From positions 2,170,001-2,234,000 of the forward strand of contig NZ_AP026070.1 of assembly GCF_024363255.1 (NCBI RefSeq): 64,000 bases of DNA, read 5' to 3'. Positions 49,039 through 59,499 of the stretch are shown one piece after another; the first letter of the stretch is position 1; the number at the start of each line of letters is the position of its first letter. Under the pieces are notes generated by a model. It did not search any database, was not told where the DNA came from, and was given only the letters and a program-made list of their open reading frames with translations. Made by a program: the position numbers and the translations under genes. This stretch comes from Shewanella sp. NFH-SH190041 (GTDB lineage: Bacteria; Pseudomonadota; Gammaproteobacteria; Enterobacterales; Shewanellaceae).

Positions 49039-52000
49039 TTAATAAAGTGAACGTGGTAAATTAAATGACCTAAACAAAGAAGATGTAAATGGATTGATAT
49101 CTGAATCAGTGTGTAAACGATATAAAATCCTTCCATTATCTACATCAAATCTATAATCTACGCTACTGCTAGTAGATCCCACAACTTGACCTTTATCCAA
49201 TAATCTGAAAAAAGCCCACGGACCTTGAATATCAATACTTCTTGGAGATTGATTGCGTGCATTTGGCACTAATGTTAATTTACTACTACAGCCTTCTCGT
49301 AAAGTATTTGGCCAAACTAAACCGGCATTTCTTCTTGGCCCATGATTATATTCAATCGTTTGTCCATCAATATTAATGATGCTACGGCGTTTATTAGCAC
49401 TCATTTCTAAAGGCTCCAGACTGAACTCCACATTCAAGATTCCTTTACGATTAAAAAATGCCTGTTGTAACTCTTGCTCTAATTTTAACTGATGCAATAC
49501 TTCTGGTCTTATTAATGCTTGATTCTCAGAAGATCCAGCAAAATCTCCCGTGTCTTGTATAAAAATTTTAAGATTATCCCGATAAAAAGTATTAAGTATT
49601 CCATCAGGTGCAAAAAAAGTCTCAAAATCTTCTAATGACACATCTTGAGTCGCCTTAGGAGAAAATGGATAACGTGAGGCTAATTTTTCATGGTAAAAAG
49701 CATAAACATCTTTTTCCCAACGAACCTCTAGATAGCGAATTGCCTCCTGTCGAACAACATACCAACTTTCAGTAGCCAATTTTTTTAGCATTCCCTGAAA
49801 AGGTGCAGGCATTCCTTCTGCAACCCGTTCTAGAACATATATAGGATCAGCGTTCTTTAAATTAACTCTGGCCTTAGTCGCCTCCAATGCAGCCCGACCA
49901 ACATCTGGAGCATCATTGATAGCTTTCATATAAGACTGTAACTGTGCAATCGCATCATTGACTTCATTAAGGTACACGGGTTTACCACTATCATCACGCA
50001 CGAGACGGTTTAATGCCGGAAATTGATTATCTACCATAGCTGCAACTTTATACCGAGGAGATGTCATTAACGCTTCTCTTGCAGCATCATCCTTAGGTAA
50101 TGGCGGGAATAGTAATGTATTATCAGTAACTTCCGTTAATAACCGTGTAAGAGGCTGCATATTCCCTGTTATATTATCAAGCACCATAACAGCACTGTTG
50201 ATATCAGGAAAATATTTAATATCAAAGCTATTCATAGCCTTACGCCAAGTATCTGCATAATCGGCCACATAGAGACTTCGAATTTTATCTCGCAGAGCCT
50301 GCTTATCTTCCGCTGAAAAATTTACAGAATCAGATTGTCCTAATACCCAACTATCCAATAATGCTAATTCGGCAACTGAATCTGATTTCGGCATAAAATA
50401 TGTTTCAAAGCCACGACGTGTTAGCATTCTTGGCACTAAAATATCATTACTGTGCCCTGAACGTTGCTTAAATATCAGGTTAAACATCGGCCCAATATTA
50501 GTTTTTAAATTTAATGGTGCACCAAGAGTCTCTGATGATGATTGCTTTAAATTACGGTATACTCTTTCTTCAATTGGCATTTCATTCAGACTAGCTTGAG
50601 CTTTTTTTATCAATGCGTCAAAAGGACTCATAACAGCTTTAGCTTCACGGTTTCCTGAGGCTCTCTCTTTCTGTAAATCTGTATGCTGCAAGGCATAATC
50701 CAAATGTTGCATCAATCTATTTTGGGTTTCTTTATCTCCTGTATAATTAATCTGCCATTTTTGAGCAAAATACTGCTTTACCAATCCTGCACTACGGCCA
50801 TTTTTATCCGTAAGCATACGGTAAACTCTTAATGCTTCTAACCGAGCCTCATCACTCTTTGCATTAACCAAATCTGCGACAACAGTTTTTATTAATGCAG
50901 GTAAAAATCGAAATTCCAATAAATTAAGATAAGTTCTCTCCACATCTGGACCGATTCTGTGTCCTTGGTAAAGCCCTAAATCGGAAATATATCTGGATTT
51001 TTCATGGAAAAAACCAAACTCTAAAGTAGCGTCACGAATAGTATTTAATGGCTTAAGGATATCACTACCTTTATCTAGATATATGCCAGCACTATAATGA
51101 TCTCGATAATCATTTACTTTAGTGAGCACTGCATCTTCTTGATGAGAATTTTTTAAATAAAAACGATGCCAGCTGACAATTAATAATGTCGTAGCAATAC
51201 TACAAGCAACCGCTGATAACAGCATAACTCGTCTTTTATTACGAGCAACTCTGAAATTATCAGAAGCCAACCCTGCCTCAGGATATATCACCTTGGTAAA
51301 CAGTTTTTCAGTAAAAAAGGTCGTGGAATTTTCTGCATTTTGGGCATTGTTGAGTGATTGTGACAAACCATAACGTCTTGCTGCTGAATCCACAAATGCA
51401 TCTGTAGGTACCCCCTGTTGAAAAACCGAAGAAAAATATACACCCCGAACCAAAGGCGAAGTCGAAAACTGATCACTGCTAAATGCTTCAAACAAGAACT
51501 GTTTCAAAACATCATGTAATCCAGCTATTTGTCGACTGAAACTATAAATGGCGGTTCGTTCAACAGCACTGTACCCCTGCATCATCACTTCTGGCAGCAT
51601 ACTATTTATTTGGGTGATGAACTGTACAAAATCTTGGTCAAATTCTTTTAACCAATGATCCAGCTCATTCAGTGTTCCCAACGAAAAAGTAAATCCGAGA
51701 ACATCATCTCGCTCTGCTTTGCTATAGTGTCGGAAAAATGGCTCAAATCCTTGTAATAAATCTAATTTTGTCAGTGTAATATAAACTGGTAACCGTGTAG
51801 ATAACATTTCCATCAGTTCCCGCAATCGGGCACGCATTAAACTTGCATAAGCTTTACGTTCACTGGTACTTGCTGTTGCCAAATGCGCGATATCTAACGC
51901 GATAACAACACCATTTAACGGACGACGACTACGTGTCTTTTCTAGCCAGTGAATAAAATGCAACCATAACCGACGTTCAGTTTCACCATTGCTATCTTGA

Positions 52001-52605
52001 TTCGTTGCCTGTTGAGTCAACAGTTCCCCATCAGGATCAATTAAAACTGAATCATTCCCAATCCACCAATCAAAAGAATAAGGATTTTCGCTCTTTTGCC
52101 CGGTTGCTCGCATAACTGAAGAAAAAACAAAATTATGTCCAGAACGATTAATCAAGCTAGTTTTACCAGCATTTTCAAGTCCTAGAACTAAATACCAAGG
52201 TAAAGCATATAAATAATTATGCTTATTAATACTCTTCTTTAGCCCTTGCATAACTTGATTCAACTCAACTTCTTGACGCTCTTCAAGTCGTTGGATTGGA
52301 TCATTTTCTAGTTGTTTTTCGTGTTGTTTTTCCTCTATAAAACCATGCAATTTTCTCCACTGTAATACCCCCCAAACTGCAATACTACTAAGAGAGAAAA
52401 TGACACTCGTTATCGCCCGAGCGCTTAGAGATGTCAAAGGTTGTTGATCATCAATCTTCAACCAAGGACCGGCCCACCAAATAGCCACATTCAATAATAT
52501 AAATATTACCAGTAATAATACTGGAATAACGTTTTTAAACCCTGTATATGCCTTAGATGCTTGTGGCAGAATATCTTTGAAATAATCAAATAACTTACTA
52601 AACAT
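49039..52605 (-). CDS. tssM: T6SS membrane complex protein TssM (IcmF/VasK)
   Basis: 1188 residues. Two membrane segments near 25-45 and 60-80, an NTPase domain with Walker A GLENAGKTSL near 140-150, a third membrane segment around residue 465 (VMLLSAVACSIATTLLIV), and a long periplasmic part with the IcmF-related and C-terminal domains (PWAFFRLLDKGQ). With TssJ and TssL it makes the trans-envelope complex. It starts 18 bases after tssA. Confidence 0.95.
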   Translation of the reverse strand: MFSKLFDYFKDILPQASKAYTGFKNVIPVLLLVIFILLNVAIWWAGPWLKIDDQQPLTSLSARAITSVIFSLSSIAVWGVLQWRKLHGFIEEKQHEKQLENDPIQRLEERQEVELNQVMQGLKKSINKHNYLYALPWYLVLGLENAGKTSLINRSGHNFVFSSVMRATGQKSENPYSFDWWIGNDSVLIDPDGELLTQQATNQDSNGETERRLWLHFIHWLEKTRSRRPLNGVVIALDIAHLATASTSERKAYASLMRARLRELMEMLSTRLPVYITLTKLDLLQGFEPFFRHYSKAERDDVLGFTFSLGTLNELDHWLKEFDQDFVQFITQINSMLPEVMMQGYSAVERTAIYSFSRQIAGLHDVLKQFLFEAFSSDQFSTSPLVRGVYFSSVFQQGVPTDAFVDSAARRYGLSQSLNNAQNAENSTTFFTEKLFTKVIYPEAGLASDNFRVARNKRRVMLLSAVACSIATTLLIVSWHRFYLKNSHQEDAVLTKVNDYRDHYSAGIYLDKGSDILKPLNTIRDATLEFGFFHEKSRYISDLGLYQGHRIGPDVERTYLNLLEFRFLPALIKTVVADLVNAKSDEARLEALRVYRMLTDKNGRSAGLVKQYFAQKWQINYTGDKETQNRLMQHLDYALQHTDLQKERASGNREAKAVMSPFDALIKKAQASLNEMPIEERVYRNLKQSSSETLGAPLNLKTNIGPMFNLIFKQRSGHSNDILVPRMLTRRGFETYFMPKSDSVAELALLDSWVLGQSDSVNFSAEDKQALRDKIRSLYVADYADTWRKAMNSFDIKYFPDINSAVMVLDNITGNMQPLTRLLTEVTDNTLLFPPLPKDDAAREALMTSPRYKVAAMVDNQFPALNRLVRDDSGKPVYLNEVNDAIAQLQSYMKAINDAPDVGRAALEATKARVNLKNADPIYVLERVAEGMPAPFQGMLKKLATESWYVVRQEAIRYLEVRWEKDVYAFYHEKLASRYPFSPKATQDVSLEDFETFFAPDGILNTFYRDNLKIFIQDTGDFAGSSENQALIRPEVLHQLKLEQELQQAFFNRKGILNVEFSLEPLEMSANKRRSIINIDGQTIEYNHGPRRNAGLVWPNTLREGCSSKLTLVPNARNQSPRSIDIQGPWAFFRLLDKGQVVGSTSSSVDYRFDVDNGRILYRLHTDSDINPFTSSLFRSFNLPRSLY

Positions 52606-52623
52606 GCATTGTTATTCCTGCAC

Positions 52624-54054
52624 TTAATCGTTTTGGGAAAATGTGAGTAACTGCTGCATTAAAGCAGGTTCCCAATCTCTGAGTTCGGTATTTTCAGCTT
52701 GCTGTAATAAACAACGATATTGTTCCTGAGAAAACGCAGTTAACTTATGGTGACGCAAAACGTCAGCTGATAATAAACGCCAATAGAATTGATCTCTGGG
52801 TTCGCTGGCATGTTTCAGTCCATCATTTAACATGGCCATTGCCACAGATAATCCTCCAGTCTCCGCTAATTCAAATGCGTCCTGACGGCGACTATCCCAG
52901 TCACCACTAGATTGTACTGTTGATTGTGTATCAGTGTTGTTACACAGCCAATGTTTTGTCTGCTCAGAAGCAAACGGGATCCCTCCCTGAAAACTCAAAT
53001 CAAGCAATTGCGGAAGTCGAGAAATAAATGATCGAGCTTCTTCAGTAATTGCTGTAGCCCATAGAGTATTACCTAAGTTTTCTGCAATCTTAAAACTCAA
53101 AAAGTGACCATCCAACCAATAAGGCGCAACAGATAAACTTTGTTCAACGCGCCGCCAAAGTGCATAATCAGCTCCACGCCGAAATTGCTCTTCATATTCA
53201 GCAATACGATCAGCAGAGACAGGCATTAATGGGGTTTCACCTTTTTCATTAGCATCTGGGGCTGCAGAAATCCCATACCAAATAGCATATCGTCTTAGCC
53301 TTAATGACAAACTGATTCCATCATTCAGTTCTGACAAAATATCAGCCACTTTTAATAAAGATTGCTTAATTGTTCTGTCATTAGAACCATCAATTGCAGG
53401 AATAGTTAATGAAGCAGATACAGCCTGAGGCACAACAGAGCCACTAGACTGACGATTTCCTGCTGGGTGGCTAGGTTGAGCAACCGCTGGTTGAGGCTGA
53501 ACTTGAACCCGAGATAATATTGGTCGCAGCGCAGATTTAACCTCTGCAATACCCTCTTGGGAAAGTCCATTTTCATCCGCAATATCACTAAGTCTCTGCA
53601 AAGCAATTTCTAACTCAGAACGCCATTCACTGCTCATTTGGTCTGGTTCAAGCTTTCCTGCCGCAGAGGCTGTTCGTTGCATGATTTGAGTATAAAATCG
53701 ACGTCGAGGCAGGACTCCTCTTGGCCCTGGTGCGGGATAACAAATATCCCAATATTCCTGAATAAAATCGGCCAACACCGATATCGATAAAATGAAATGT
53801 TCCGGATAGGGGGTATGCTGGATACATTGCAGCAAATTAGCCAGCAGTTTTACATCCTTGGTTTTAGTCTCGAGCAATGTTAAAGCTGCATGTTCAGTTT
53901 CTTGCCATTGAACATCCCCATGAGCTAACGACCCCACCTTCATCATTTGACTATCGACAAAATCAAGTAAATTGTCTTCTATTAGACGTTGACCTGCCGG
54001 GTTATCACCAATAATTGGTCGACAAACTTTAGCGCGATAAGTTTTAGTATCCAT
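52624..54054 (-). CDS. tssA: T6SS protein TssA (VasJ)
   Basis: 476 residues. The ImpA_N domain spans about 15-130 (ESKT-type text: ALTLLETKTKDVKLLANLL, then GPRGVLPRR-type AP-GPRG loop). The C-terminal part is the VasJ domain, with YAIWYGISAAP and AKHYW-like repeats. It coordinates baseplate and tail assembly. It sits between vasI and tssM with gaps of 9 and 18 bases. Confidence 0.9.
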   Translation of the reverse strand: MDTKTYRAKVCRPIIGDNPAGQRLIEDNLLDFVDSQMMKVGSLAHGDVQWQETEHAALTLLETKTKDVKLLANLLQCIQHTPYPEHFILSISVLADFIQEYWDICYPAPGPRGVLPRRRFYTQIMQRTASAAGKLEPDQMSSEWRSELEIALQRLSDIADENGLSQEGIAEVKSALRPILSRVQVQPQPAVAQPSHPAGNRQSSGSVVPQAVSASLTIPAIDGSNDRTIKQSLLKVADILSELNDGISLSLRLRRYAIWYGISAAPDANEKGETPLMPVSADRIAEYEEQFRRGADYALWRRVEQSLSVAPYWLDGHFLSFKIAENLGNTLWATAITEEARSFISRLPQLLDLSFQGGIPFASEQTKHWLCNNTDTQSTVQSSGDWDSRRQDAFELAETGGLSVAMAMLNDGLKHASEPRDQFYWRLLSADVLRHHKLTAFSQEQYRCLLQQAENTELRDWEPALMQQLLTFSQND

Positions 54055-54063
54055 TAAGCAGTT

Positions 54064-54759
54064 CTACCACCGACATGCTTTTCGCAAAGGAGTAATATCC
54101 CTGCGTAAATTACTAGTATCAAACTTTAGCTTATCAATAAGCTGAAGATCAGATCTCAATGTGACTGACGGCGACGACATCAATACCCGGATGATATCAA
54201 TTGCTGGTAACCCCCGAGCGCTCTGAAAAACCATGCCTTGATCATCACTAAGCCAGTCTCGAGTAATACCACGCGCACCATTAATTGTAATTTGCGCTTT
54301 GCCTGCATCCGAGGCATTTGGTAAAGCCAATTCAACTCGACTAATACCATCAATGCAGCTCAACATCAGAATAACAGCCGCTTTACTGTTAGATTGATGA
54401 GCTTTCGCAGTCATCCAAATATCTGCGCCAAGATCATTCCGGTTAGCATAATGTAGAGAGAATCCAGACTGTTCAGAACCTCTAGATTCACTATTCACCG
54501 CCCGCTGCCAGGTAGGAGAGTGAAGTAAACTATGTCCATCTGATAACCCAGGCGCAACAGGGGTATGAAATAAAGCATCAAAACAAGCTAATCGCTCAAG
54601 TCGTGCCGGTATAGAGGTGCAGTGCTGTATTTTTGCCGACTCATAATCAGCGTTCGCAGAAACTGGTAGAATGCAAAATAGTAAAGAAAATGCACTCATC
54701 TTAGCCAGTATTGAGCGTAATACACCTGTCTTACCTACAAAATAAAAGTAGGAAAACAT
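54064..54759 (-). CDS. vasI: T6SS-associated protein VasI (TagO-like)
   Basis: 231 residues with an N-terminal hydrophobic segment that reads as a signal peptide ending near VSANA. The mature start has HCTSIPARLERLACFDALF, the Cys-pair signature of the VasI/TagO family (C..I....RL.C.D). Remainder is a predicted beta domain (VELALPNAS, ITINGARG). Role in T6SS is not known. The ATG at 54759 is 4 bases after the tssH stop with GAGGTG 10 bases upstream; a start at the internal Met before SAFSLLF would leave a cleaner signal peptide. In Vibrio, vasH lies between these two genes; here nothing does. Confidence 0.85.
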   Translation of the reverse strand: MFSYFYFVGKTGVLRSILAKMSAFSLLFCILPVSANADYESAKIQHCTSIPARLERLACFDALFHTPVAPGLSDGHSLLHSPTWQRAVNSESRGSEQSGFSLHYANRNDLGADIWMTAKAHQSNSKAAVILMLSCIDGISRVELALPNASDAGKAQITINGARGITRDWLSDDQGMVFQSARGLPAIDIIRVLMSSPSVTLRSDLQLIDKLKFDTSNLRRDITPLRKACRW

Positions 54760-54763
54760 AACG

Positions 54764-57361
54764 TTATTTCACCTCTGCACAAAATGTATTTGCTTTTACA
54801 CTTAACCGGATAAAACTAACATCCTCTTGCAAGGCCATTTTGTTAAGTAATGCCAGAGATACCGGTGGTAACATTTGTCCTTCAATAATAGCCTCTAACA
54901 TTCTGGCGCCATTTTCAGAACGCGTTGCCCGTCGCAGAATTTCATCTACTAAAGTAGGTTCAATATCGACTTCAGTACGATAACGCTGTGATAATAATTG
55001 CTCTAATCGAGACAATTTCCCAACAATAATCTCCATCAATATGGTTTCAGTTAGGGGTAAATAAGGAATAATCTCCATCCGGGCCAGTAATGCCGGTTTA
55101 AAGAAAGCGGCTAACTCTGGATATAGTTTCTCCTCCAAAACATTCGGAGTTGCAGCATAGTCAACTATAGTTTGATAGCCTAAATTAGAGGTTAAGAAAA
55201 ACACCACATTCTGACAATCAATTAACCTGCCTTCACCATCAGCTAGCTCCCCTTTATCAAAAGCCTGATAGAATAAATTCAATACTTCAGGATGCGCTTT
55301 TTCTACTTCATCAAGCAATACGACTGAATAAGGCATTTTACGAATAGCTTCTGTCAATATTCCGCCTTCGCCATAGCCAACATATCCTGGAGGTGAACCA
55401 ATCAAACGAGATACCGTATGCTTTTCTTGGTATTCAGACATATTGATCGTTGTCAGAAACTGTTTGCCACCATAAAGTAACTCCGCAATCTGTACTACAG
55501 TTTCGGTCTTTCCAACGCCGCTTGGGCCTACCAACAAAAATGCCCCTTTAGGACGTCCTGGGCGACGAAGATCGGCTCTAGCTGTCAACAAATGTTGATG
55601 GATACGTGATAACGCTGGCTCCTGTCCTTTTATTTGTACTGCTAATAACTCAGGTAAATGAGTAATTCGGTGTAACTCATCAGAGTTCATCTGATCCACC
55701 GGTACTCCAGTCCAATCTCCAATAACTTCAGCAATTTGTTGAGCATCCACTTCTGGATAAATAAGCCTCTGGTCATAGGGGATAGCGGCTAACTCTTCAT
55801 AAAGAGCCGCTAAACGTAGTTTATGCGTTGCAATAACATCTTCATCAATAGTGTCATCTGCTAATAGTGGCTGCCGCGCAGCAATAATTTGCGTCACAAT
55901 ACTTTTTTGCTGTTGCCAAGCATTATTCAAATAAGCTTGCTCTTGCTCACAATCCAATTCTGCCTGTTTAAGGTTAGTCAGATGTTCATCATCAACCTCT
56001 AAACCAAGATTAATTTGACGTTGTAATAACGCAATTTCCTGTTGACGTTGAATAGAAGCTGAAGTTAACGCAGTTAAACACCTAGGCGGAGCACTAAGAT
56101 TAATCGCAACCCGCGCGCAGGCCGTATCGAGTACATCAATCGCTTTATCCGGTAATTGCCTACCGGATATATACCTAGCAGATAATTGGGCTGCCGCCTT
56201 AAGAGCCTGATCATTGATTAATACCTGATGAGCCGCTTCATAAACACGATGCAACCCACGCAGAATATTTTCAGCTTGTTCAGGCGTTGGCTCATTCAAT
56301 TTAACTAACTGAAAACGCCGACTCAGAGCAGGATCTTTTTCAAAGTACTTTTTGTATTCTTTCCAAGTAGTTGCTGCTATGGTACGCAATTCCCCCCTGG
56401 CCAATGCAGGTTTCAATAAATTAGCAGCATCCCCGCCCCCCTCTTGGTTGCCAGCACCAATCAATGTATGGGCTTCATCAATAAACAAAATAATCGGGAT
56501 GGGAGAAGACTTAACCTCATCTATAATTGCTTTCAGTCGTTTTTCAAATTCTCCTTTAACTGATGCACCTGCTTGCAACAAACCTAAATCTAGCGACCAC
56601 AAATCCACATTCTGTAATGCATCAGGTACTTGACCAGTTACAATTCGCTGCGCCAATCCTTCAACAATGGCACTTTTCCCTACCCCCGCTTCCCCTACTG
56701 CAATAGGATTGTTTTTTCGACGACGACTAAGAATATCGATCATCAAATTAATTTCTTCATCCCGACACAGTACAGGATCTAATTCACCTTGTTTTGCCAA
56801 AGCTGTAAAGTTGGTACAAAAACGTCCTAATGCTGTGTCAGCGATATATTGCTCTGCAATGTTATCTTGCTTATTTTCTAACAACGGACTTTCCGCTGAT
56901 TCAGCGGTTAAACCATCAAAATTTCTGCGCAACGTCTCTCGATTGAATACTTCAAATAATTGCACAAGATTCATTGGTAAATAGCGATCAGCGCGCATTA
57001 ACGCTGCAATAAATATTACCCCAGAGCGTAACTCCGTTTGGCTAAACTCCGTCGAACTTAATAGCCAAGCATCCTGAAGTAATTCAACCAATAGCGGGGA
57101 AAAAACCGGAGTCGTACTATGATGACTTTCCTGGCTGAGCGCCTTATGGGTTTGTAACCGAACCGTTTCAAACTCAAGGTCTGTTTGTTTAATTAAAGTC
57201 CGAACATCTGACAAAGGATTATCTAACAGCGCACATAAGAGATGTTCAAACGTCACCTCTGAATTTTGTCGGCTAATACTCAGAGCCCCGGCTTGTTCCA
57301 ACGCTAATCGGGTCTGACTATTTAACTTGTTGATAAGTGCTGAAAGTTCTATGTGAATCAC
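54764..57361 (-). CDS. tssH: T6SS ATPase TssH (ClpV)
   Basis: 865 residues, a Clp/Hsp100 AAA+ protein. N-domain (VTFEHLLCALLDNPLSDV), first ATPase with Walker A GEAGVGKSAIVEG at about 220-232 and LFIDEAHTLIGAG, coiled middle domain, second ATPase with GPSGVGKTETVVQ near 607 and Walker B VVLLDEVEKAHPEV. It disassembles the contracted VipA/VipB sheath. The start codon is GTG (57359-57361) with AGGTGAT just before it. Confidence 0.96.
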   Translation of the reverse strand: MIHIELSALINKLNSQTRLALEQAGALSISRQNSEVTFEHLLCALLDNPLSDVRTLIKQTDLEFETVRLQTHKALSQESHHSTTPVFSPLLVELLQDAWLLSSTEFSQTELRSGVIFIAALMRADRYLPMNLVQLFEVFNRETLRRNFDGLTAESAESPLLENKQDNIAEQYIADTALGRFCTNFTALAKQGELDPVLCRDEEINLMIDILSRRRKNNPIAVGEAGVGKSAIVEGLAQRIVTGQVPDALQNVDLWSLDLGLLQAGASVKGEFEKRLKAIIDEVKSSPIPIILFIDEAHTLIGAGNQEGGGDAANLLKPALARGELRTIAATTWKEYKKYFEKDPALSRRFQLVKLNEPTPEQAENILRGLHRVYEAAHQVLINDQALKAAAQLSARYISGRQLPDKAIDVLDTACARVAINLSAPPRCLTALTSASIQRQQEIALLQRQINLGLEVDDEHLTNLKQAELDCEQEQAYLNNAWQQQKSIVTQIIAARQPLLADDTIDEDVIATHKLRLAALYEELAAIPYDQRLIYPEVDAQQIAEVIGDWTGVPVDQMNSDELHRITHLPELLAVQIKGQEPALSRIHQHLLTARADLRRPGRPKGAFLLVGPSGVGKTETVVQIAELLYGGKQFLTTINMSEYQEKHTVSRLIGSPPGYVGYGEGGILTEAIRKMPYSVVLLDEVEKAHPEVLNLFYQAFDKGELADGEGRLIDCQNVVFFLTSNLGYQTIVDYAATPNVLEEKLYPELAAFFKPALLARMEIIPYLPLTETILMEIIVGKLSRLEQLLSQRYRTEVDIEPTLVDEILRRATRSENGARMLEAIIEGQMLPPVSLALLNKMALQEDVSFIRLSVKANTFCAEVK

Positions 57362-57369
57362 AATATCAC

Positions 57370-58161
57370 CTATTGTTGTAAAATTTGGTTTAGTTGCTCT
57401 ATTACACTGGCAGATTTAGTGCTGAGTAAGATGGAATAGGTAATAAACACCCCGACTAATACACTAAAAAAGAAAACAAAAATAGTCCAAACAGGCAGTT
57501 GTTTTCCAAGTCTATATTTGGTCGCAATAACATGTTTAGTTGCTGAGGTTAATGCTGTTGCCCGATTATCATCCAACCTGCGTAATGTTTGGTGTAACTG
57601 GCTAACTACTCGCTCATATTCTTCCCGTCCATTGTCCATCACTCGATAACGACCTTCAAAACCCAAGCACAGGCATAAGAAAATAAATTCCAGCAGTTGT
57701 CGGTAGCGTTCAGGATCGCCCAATAAGCGAGACAAGATAGTAAATACTTTTTCTCCGCCCCAAGTTTCATTATGAAAACGGGTCAATAATGAATGTTCAG
57801 CCCAAATACAATCCGCACCCCATGAGGTATTCATTACAGCCTCATCAACAAAAGAACACAGCACATAGCGATAAGCTAAAATCACAGCATGCTCATAGCC
57901 ATTTTCACCCAGTTCAAGTTCAATCGCTTTAACCTCTTCAACCGCCTGTTTATAGACCAGTTCTACATTGTCACAATGAGATAAAGAACGAATTCTTAGC
58001 GCCATTCCAATCAAAGGCGAAGCAGCATCAATTAATAAATTGATACTGCCTCCACGCAATTTGAACCAATAATCCTGATCCGCATCAATATTGCGTACCT
58101 CATCAAATAACAAGTCATCAAAGTGACGCCGTTCAGGAACATCATCTTGCATTTCAGCCAT
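57370..58161 (-). CDS. tssL: T6SS membrane complex protein TssL (DotU family)
   Basis: 263 residues. The cytoplasmic DotU domain carries ILAYRYVLCSFVDEAVMNTSWG and FLCLCLGFEGRYRVMDNG; one membrane segment near the C-terminus (about 222-246) anchors it, and no peptidoglycan-binding extension follows. It pairs with TssM. I use the ATG at 58161, with AGGAA 8 bases before; a TTG three bases upstream is less likely. Confidence 0.94.
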   Translation of the reverse strand: MAEMQDDVPERRHFDDLLFDEVRNIDADQDYWFKLRGGSINLLIDAASPLIGMALRIRSLSHCDNVELVYKQAVEEVKAIELELGENGYEHAVILAYRYVLCSFVDEAVMNTSWGADCIWAEHSLLTRFHNETWGGEKVFTILSRLLGDPERYRQLLEFIFLCLCLGFEGRYRVMDNGREEYERVVSQLHQTLRRLDDNRATALTSATKHVIATKYRLGKQLPVWTIFVFFFSVLVGVFITYSILLSTKSASVIEQLNQILQQ

Positions 58162-58164
58162 CAA

Positions 58165-59499
58165 TTAATTCCTTATTGCCCAAAACTGCACATCAAGATC
58201 CGGAAACTCACCAGCAACATGAAAAGCAAATCCACTTGCATTGGCCAACATACTCCACGCCGCACTGTTTTTATCCAACTGGTAGTAGGTATAACCCGCA
58301 TGGTAAGGCAATTGTCGTGGAGCAACCGGTAAAGGTGAAAGCGGTACACCTGGCAATTGTAAAGAGATCAGCTCACGGATTTTCTCAGCTGAAGCCACTT
58401 TAGTTTGTTGTACGAATAGACGGCGTAAATCCTCCATTGGCATTCTGGCTCGTACCGCTAAAATAAAATCGGCATCCCGTAATAGAGATTTATCCTGTAG
58501 TGGAGCCACCATAAGTCCATAGCGACGTCTATCCAATTGAATTGATACTGCGCGAGGCTCCAATACAATGCTAAGAAACTGACGCAACATATTCATAAGG
58601 GTAAGAAATACATCACCTGGCATATCATGTTGATAACCATTAAATTCAGGTGCCATACGACTTTCATCTGTAAAAGTCGCCAACTCTCCACACATGGCAC
58701 TCAATGCTTCATATAATCGCTCAGGATGTAAGCTGCGTAATAGTGCTAAATGCTGCAACTGAGGTTGCATTCGATTTAATGATTGCAGCAACATAAAATC
58801 AGCAACGTCGGCAACGCCGCCCTGACTTGGCGAACCAATACGTTGAGCAATATTACGGGCTCGTTCCCGCATTAACCCCGCCATTTCACCAACAAAACGA
58901 TGTAAAAATGCAACTCCACGCACATTTAAATGGCAGGGAATAAAATGAGGATCCAATAACACACTACCATCAGGTCTTTTTTCTAAAATACGGGCAATAG
59001 GGATAGCGGCGTATGCACTACGGTCCTCTTTGTCCAGCATTAACTTTAATTTCACGGGGCTGACTTGAATATCTGTCGTATTACCCTGCGGTGAATGAAT
59101 ATCACGAACTTCTTGTGAAGCCATATTATAACGGCCAGAACCAGGTGCATCCGGCCAGTCAACTTCCGTCATGGCATCACTGCGCAATGCTACTGCTAAA
59201 TAAACAATTTGGTTTGCCAATGAACTGTCTGAGATTTCAAGTGCATCCGGTAGCGTATCTTCCTGAGGTAAACGAAATACCGTACCATCTGGCATAATCC
59301 CAGCGGCGCTTTCCAGTGCAATACGTCCAAAACTCAAATATTCAGGGTTTAGGGTGATCTCAGTTATGCCATAAAGGTAACGACTAACAGCTGTAATCCG
59401 TTCATCCAGAAAATATTCCAAATTGCGTTGTTGCTGTTGAAAATGTTGAGGCTTAATAAATAAACCTTCATTCCAAACAACTCGATTTCTAGTTACCAT
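58165..59499 (-). CDS. tssK: T6SS baseplate protein TssK (VasE)
   Basis: 444 residues. The N-terminal signature VVWNEGLFIKPQHFQQQQRNLEYFLDERI-type text (residues 8-35) and the shoulder/neck/head layout with RRYGLMVAPLQDKSLL identify it. It links the baseplate to the membrane complex. The ATG at 59499 overlaps the tssJ stop as TGATG; a GTG three bases upstream is also in frame. Confidence 0.95.
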   Translation of the reverse strand: MVTRNRVVWNEGLFIKPQHFQQQQRNLEYFLDERITAVSRYLYGITEITLNPEYLSFGRIALESAAGIMPDGTVFRLPQEDTLPDALEISDSSLANQIVYLAVALRSDAMTEVDWPDAPGSGRYNMASQEVRDIHSPQGNTTDIQVSPVKLKLMLDKEDRSAYAAIPIARILEKRPDGSVLLDPHFIPCHLNVRGVAFLHRFVGEMAGLMRERARNIAQRIGSPSQGGVADVADFMLLQSLNRMQPQLQHLALLRSLHPERLYEALSAMCGELATFTDESRMAPEFNGYQHDMPGDVFLTLMNMLRQFLSIVLEPRAVSIQLDRRRYGLMVAPLQDKSLLRDADFILAVRARMPMEDLRRLFVQQTKVASAEKIRELISLQLPGVPLSPLPVAPRQLPYHAGYTYYQLDKNSAAWSMLANASGFAFHVAGEFPDLDVQFWAIRN

